64,000 bases of DNA from Tridacna crocea (taxonomy: Eukaryota; Mollusca; Bivalvia; Cardiida; Cardiidae), in NCBI GenBank assembly GCA_943736015.1, contig OX031062.1:25827462-25891461 (forward strand). Reading direction: 5' to 3'. A program made the position numbers and the translations under genes. Positions within the stretch are counted from its first letter, which is position 1, and each line of letters begins with the position of its first letter. Below the pieces are notes generated by a model. The model saw only the letters and a program-made list of their open reading frames with translations, made no database searches and had not been told where the DNA came from. Below, piece by piece: positions 61,014-64,000 of the stretch.

Positions 61014-61060
61014 AGATCCAAGATCAGACTGCTTGGTGTGAGCAGTCTGATCTTGATGAA
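61014..61060. repeat. Palindrome of the GATCAGACTGC family
   Basis: AGATCCAAGATCAGACTGCT, loop TGGTGTG, then AGCAGTCTGATCTTGAT. Confidence 0.72.
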
Positions 61061-61234
61061 ACCATCCTGTATAGCCACTAAATGTTCTTTGGAGGGGAAG
61101 GAGTTAATTCATATATTCTTTCATTGTGCCAAGAAAGATTATTGTGGATCATTATTTTCTAAAAGACTAAGACCGAGTGTGTTTTCTGTGATTCATTTAT
61201 CTATAAGGGCTAAATGGTTTTATTCATACTTTAC

Positions 61235-61445
61235 TTAACTCTTTACCACACAATCTTGACTTTTAGCGACGCTGAGAAAAAAAGACTTTAAAAACACTGT
61301 AGAGAGAGGACAAAATGCTGGTAACCAGCGTTTTCCCCTTTTCCCACAATGCTTTATACCCTACCAAGCACAAATTTTATTGTGTGATCTGCAAATGCTT
61401 TCAATTTGAAGTAATCAAAAATTTTGATGTTTGATAAAGAGTTAA
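61235..61445 (+). mobile_element. Family A MITE, full copy
   Basis: TTAACTCTTTACCACAC to TTTGATAAAGAGTTAA. Arms carry GGACAAAATGC / GCGTTTTCCCC mismatches. Confidence 0.82.
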
Positions 61446-61936
61446 TTACATAAACCCGATTCTTACATACAAATCTGGATGACCTAATGTCAGAAAACCT
61501 AGCAATACTAAAATAGGATGAGTACCAGTACTAAGAGAAAAAAAAAGAAACACAAAATAGAAAAAATGACAAGAGTTTGGCCATACAATACAAAGTCACT
61601 AAACCACAAAAATGATAAATGGAAACGAAGCTTTTAATTTTTCAACGAATACCAAATCAAAATCAGTTTTTTTCAAGTCAAATGTACTTCGTAGATTTTT
61701 TCTACCACCAAGTCATCTTTTCATAACAGCAAGTTCTTCAAGCTAGCTTTATTCGCCTGTGAGAAGTTATCAATTCTATTCACATTTTCTAGAAAAGCTT
61801 TTTCATTGGCTAGCATACATCTCCTCGGCCAATCTGAACTTCGCTTAACATCTACCAGCAAAATTTTGCAGCAGACAACTTTTTCAACCTTATCTACATA
61901 AATGGAACACTATTAGACCACTTTAAACTCTCAAGA

Positions 61937-62127
61937 CAACCCTTTACCACACAATCCAAAAGCCTTTTGAAAAAATTGTGGGAAAAGAAGAAAATGCTGG
62001 TAACCAGCATTTTCTTCTGCTCCCACAATATTTTCTACTCAATCTTAAACAGAAATCATTACATTAAAATCATGTGCAAATGCTTCAAATTTGGACAAGT
62101 CCAAAACTGGTGTTTACTAAAGGGTTG
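61937..62127 (+). mobile_element. Family A MITE, ends degraded
   Basis: CAACCCTTTACCACACAATCC to TTTACTAAAGGGTTGA, with the segment between the left end and the hairpin deleted. Confidence 0.77.
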
Positions 62128-62408
62128 AAGGTGTCTCTAGGTGATAAAGAATAAATATTACTGTCTCCAAATTGACAGAACAAAAACATCTAAAAAGCTA
62201 CATACAAACAAGGAAATCTTAATTTTCTATGTAGTCTACTAATAGGCAGCTTTTGGCCTGTTTCAGTGGAAGAGCAATCCTTTAAGCCTTTTAATTTTGG
62301 CTTCTCTAAAACACTTAATGACAATGAGAAGACTAATTATATGTACTCACTCTGTAAGATAGTTTTGAAATATATCTTTTATATAATTGACTTTCCTCAG
62401 ATTTAAAA

Positions 62409-62752
62409 CAGTAGACCCCTAATACCTCTAGTGCTGCATTGCATAAAGTTTTCTAGATAGTTGATAAATACAGATTTATACAGGTAGAATACTTTTGCAC
62501 ATTTTTAACTGACCAGAAATTTCTTTATGGCTATCTTGAAATTATTTGTTGATACTTTTGTTAGTTTCTAGAAAAGGGAGGTAATTACTATCTCTCTTTG
62601 TAATGAAAATATAGCGGTTTTAAATTTATAAATGATAATTCTAGAAATTACAAAAAGGGAAAAGTGGCTTGGTTAAAGCAGTATAATAACACTCTTTTTT
62701 AATCATATTATTGTGGGAATAGCTGTTTTCTATTAGGGGTCTACTAAACTCA
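62409..62752. mobile_element. MITE related to 52311-52648, inverted and with different tips
   Basis: Inverted tips AGTAGACCCCTAATA and TATTAGGGGTCTACT flanked by AAAC on both sides. The interior shares with the 52311 element (in reverse) GAAATTATTTGTTGAT, AAAAGGGAGGTAATTA and TTTATAAATGATAATTCT. Confidence 0.68.
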
Positions 62753-62995
62753 AACAGTTTCAACCTGCTATCAGTTTCACTGAAAGAACAAAGAAATTTC
62801 GTGTCCTAAAAATTGGACTTGTTTTACTTTTCTGTTTGTCTCAGATACAGCTAAAAAAATGACATAAAAAAAGTAAGAAAGACATAAAAATTTGAAGACA
62901 TTCCCATTAACCTCTGTCAGGTACAAGGAAAAAGATAAGGATCATATAAAAGTTAAATTCTCAAGCACAAGCATGAAAACTTATCTTACAGACAC

Positions 62996-63219
62996 TTAAC
63001 TCATTACTGAACGACAAAATTTTAGACTGGTCCAAATTGAAAGCATTTGCAGATGACAAAAGTGACTGAAAATTTGAAATTTGTATCAAAGAGGCGAGAA
63101 AACATTGTGGGAAAAGGAGAAAGTGCTGGTTACCAGCATTTTCTTCTTTTCCCACAATGTTTTCAAAAAGCTTCTTTCTCAGGGTTGTCTAAGTTTGGCA
63201 TAATGTGGTAAACAGTTAA
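62996..63219 (-). mobile_element. Family A MITE, full copy
   Basis: TTAACTCATTACTGAAC to TGTGGTAAACAGTTAA. Confidence 0.83.
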
Positions 63220-63516
63220 TGTATATTGCTTAACTCTCATATCTTTACCACATAACAAACTTTACGAATTTTCTGAATTCAAAGCAGGGGACAAATCAGT
63301 TGTATATCAAATAATGGGTATTGTCTGAAAAGATATGAAACATGGTGGGAAAGAAATATTTCCTCCTTTTACAATTATACTTTTACCTAGTCTTTACCCT
63401 AAGGGTCATACAAACATGAAATTGTGTAGTAATGGGTAAACAAAACAGCAGAATGTGAGACTTGTTCTTATCTATAGCATTTACATGAAATTTCGCTGAA
63501 ATGAGCAGACAGGGAT

Positions 63517-63743
63517 TTAACTTTTTACCAAATGACACTACTTTAGACTGTTCTAAATTGACAGCATTGCAAATAACAAATAAATGTGTCTAAAAAATAG
63601 AAACTTAAATTTGTGAAGGGTAGAAAACATTGTGGACAAAGGAGAAAGGGTGGTTACTAGTATTTCCTCCTTTCCTCACAATGTTGTCAAAAAGCTTCTT
63701 TCTTAGGGCTGGTAAGAATCAAGATTGTGTAGTATAGAGTTAA
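63517..63743 (-). mobile_element. Family A MITE, full length, diverged core
   Basis: TTAACTTTTTACCAAAT to TGTAGTATAGAGTTAA; centre GGTGGTTACTAGT. Confidence 0.8.
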
Positions 63744-64000
63744 CAGGTTGGAATACTTTGTAGGTATAGAAGTACTTTCTCCTTTTCTCTTATGTTTTTA
63801 AAAGCCCTCTACCTCGGTTGTTTAAACTCTAAAATGTGTGGTAAAGGACTAGGTTTTTTTTTTCAATTACCTGATTTAAAAAAAAAAAACAAGGTCAGCT
63901 AAGATATTCATTTCATTCTGCAGTTTAATATAACAGGAAGAACTTTGCCTATTGTTGGAATCTCTCTACAAATCTTGAATTTGCAATGAAATCAATCTTT

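Larger units (their letters stand above)
58713..64000. other. Intergenic region to the window end, no gene recognised
   Basis: It holds MITEs (60070, 60430, 61235, 61937, 62996, 63230, 63517, 63745), a SINE body, foldbacks and AT-rich DNA. A C run (59467-59475) and a TTG/TTTT terminus near 59545 hint at another Helentron-like scrap. No frame above noise. Confidence 0.55.

Noticed and set aside
61038-61238. 66-codon frame with a cysteine/histidine-containing stretch
   Set aside because: Starts inside a GATCAGACTGC palindrome, has no domain I can name, and lacks splice or promoter context.

Overview
The window reads as animal nuclear DNA, most likely from a bivalve mollusc. The genes are intron-rich with GT-AG introns. 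The DNA is AT-rich and crowded with repeats I associate with bivalve genomes: tRNA-derived SINEs, foldback MITEs, tandem-core elements with Helentron-like ends, and GCCTGCGCAG foldbacks. Species assignment is inference.

About 0.4-37.9 kb on the + strand is one gene, its 5' end off the window. I find 26 coding exons whose phases chain without a break: 1,141 in-frame codons including the stop. They encode a thrombospondin-like EGF half, 18 further EGF modules (one per exon, all phase 1-1), a TSP1 repeat, an unrecognised extracellular module with a polybasic furin-type site, one transmembrane helix and a Gln/Gly-rich tail. I read it as a type I adhesion or receptor protein and recognise no specific orthologue.

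The introns of that gene and almost everything else are filled by mobile DNA. The dominant family is a roughly 225-bp foldback MITE flanked by TTAA, with more than 60 copies or remnants; a subfamily carries matched changes on both arms. Also present are a 3.34-kb TIR element that ends beside the TSP1 exon, an intron-containing Tc1-like element inside a mariner remnant, a second mariner remnant, an IS630/Tc1/mariner element with a broken transposase, seven tRNA-derived SINE copies, and five or six elements with Helentron-like ends and tandem cores of 145, 156 or 166 bp.

About 38-49 kb holds no recognisable gene; its main feature is a 2.46-kb element with 16 copies of a 145-bp unit. At 49.2-52.1 kb on the - strand lies a single-coding-exon type I membrane protein with leucine-rich repeats, a mucin-like Ser/Thr stalk and a short tail. 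From 52.3 kb to the end I see only repeats and anonymous DNA. The two genes converge 3'-to-3' with 11 kb between them, and nothing in the sequence ties them to one pathway.
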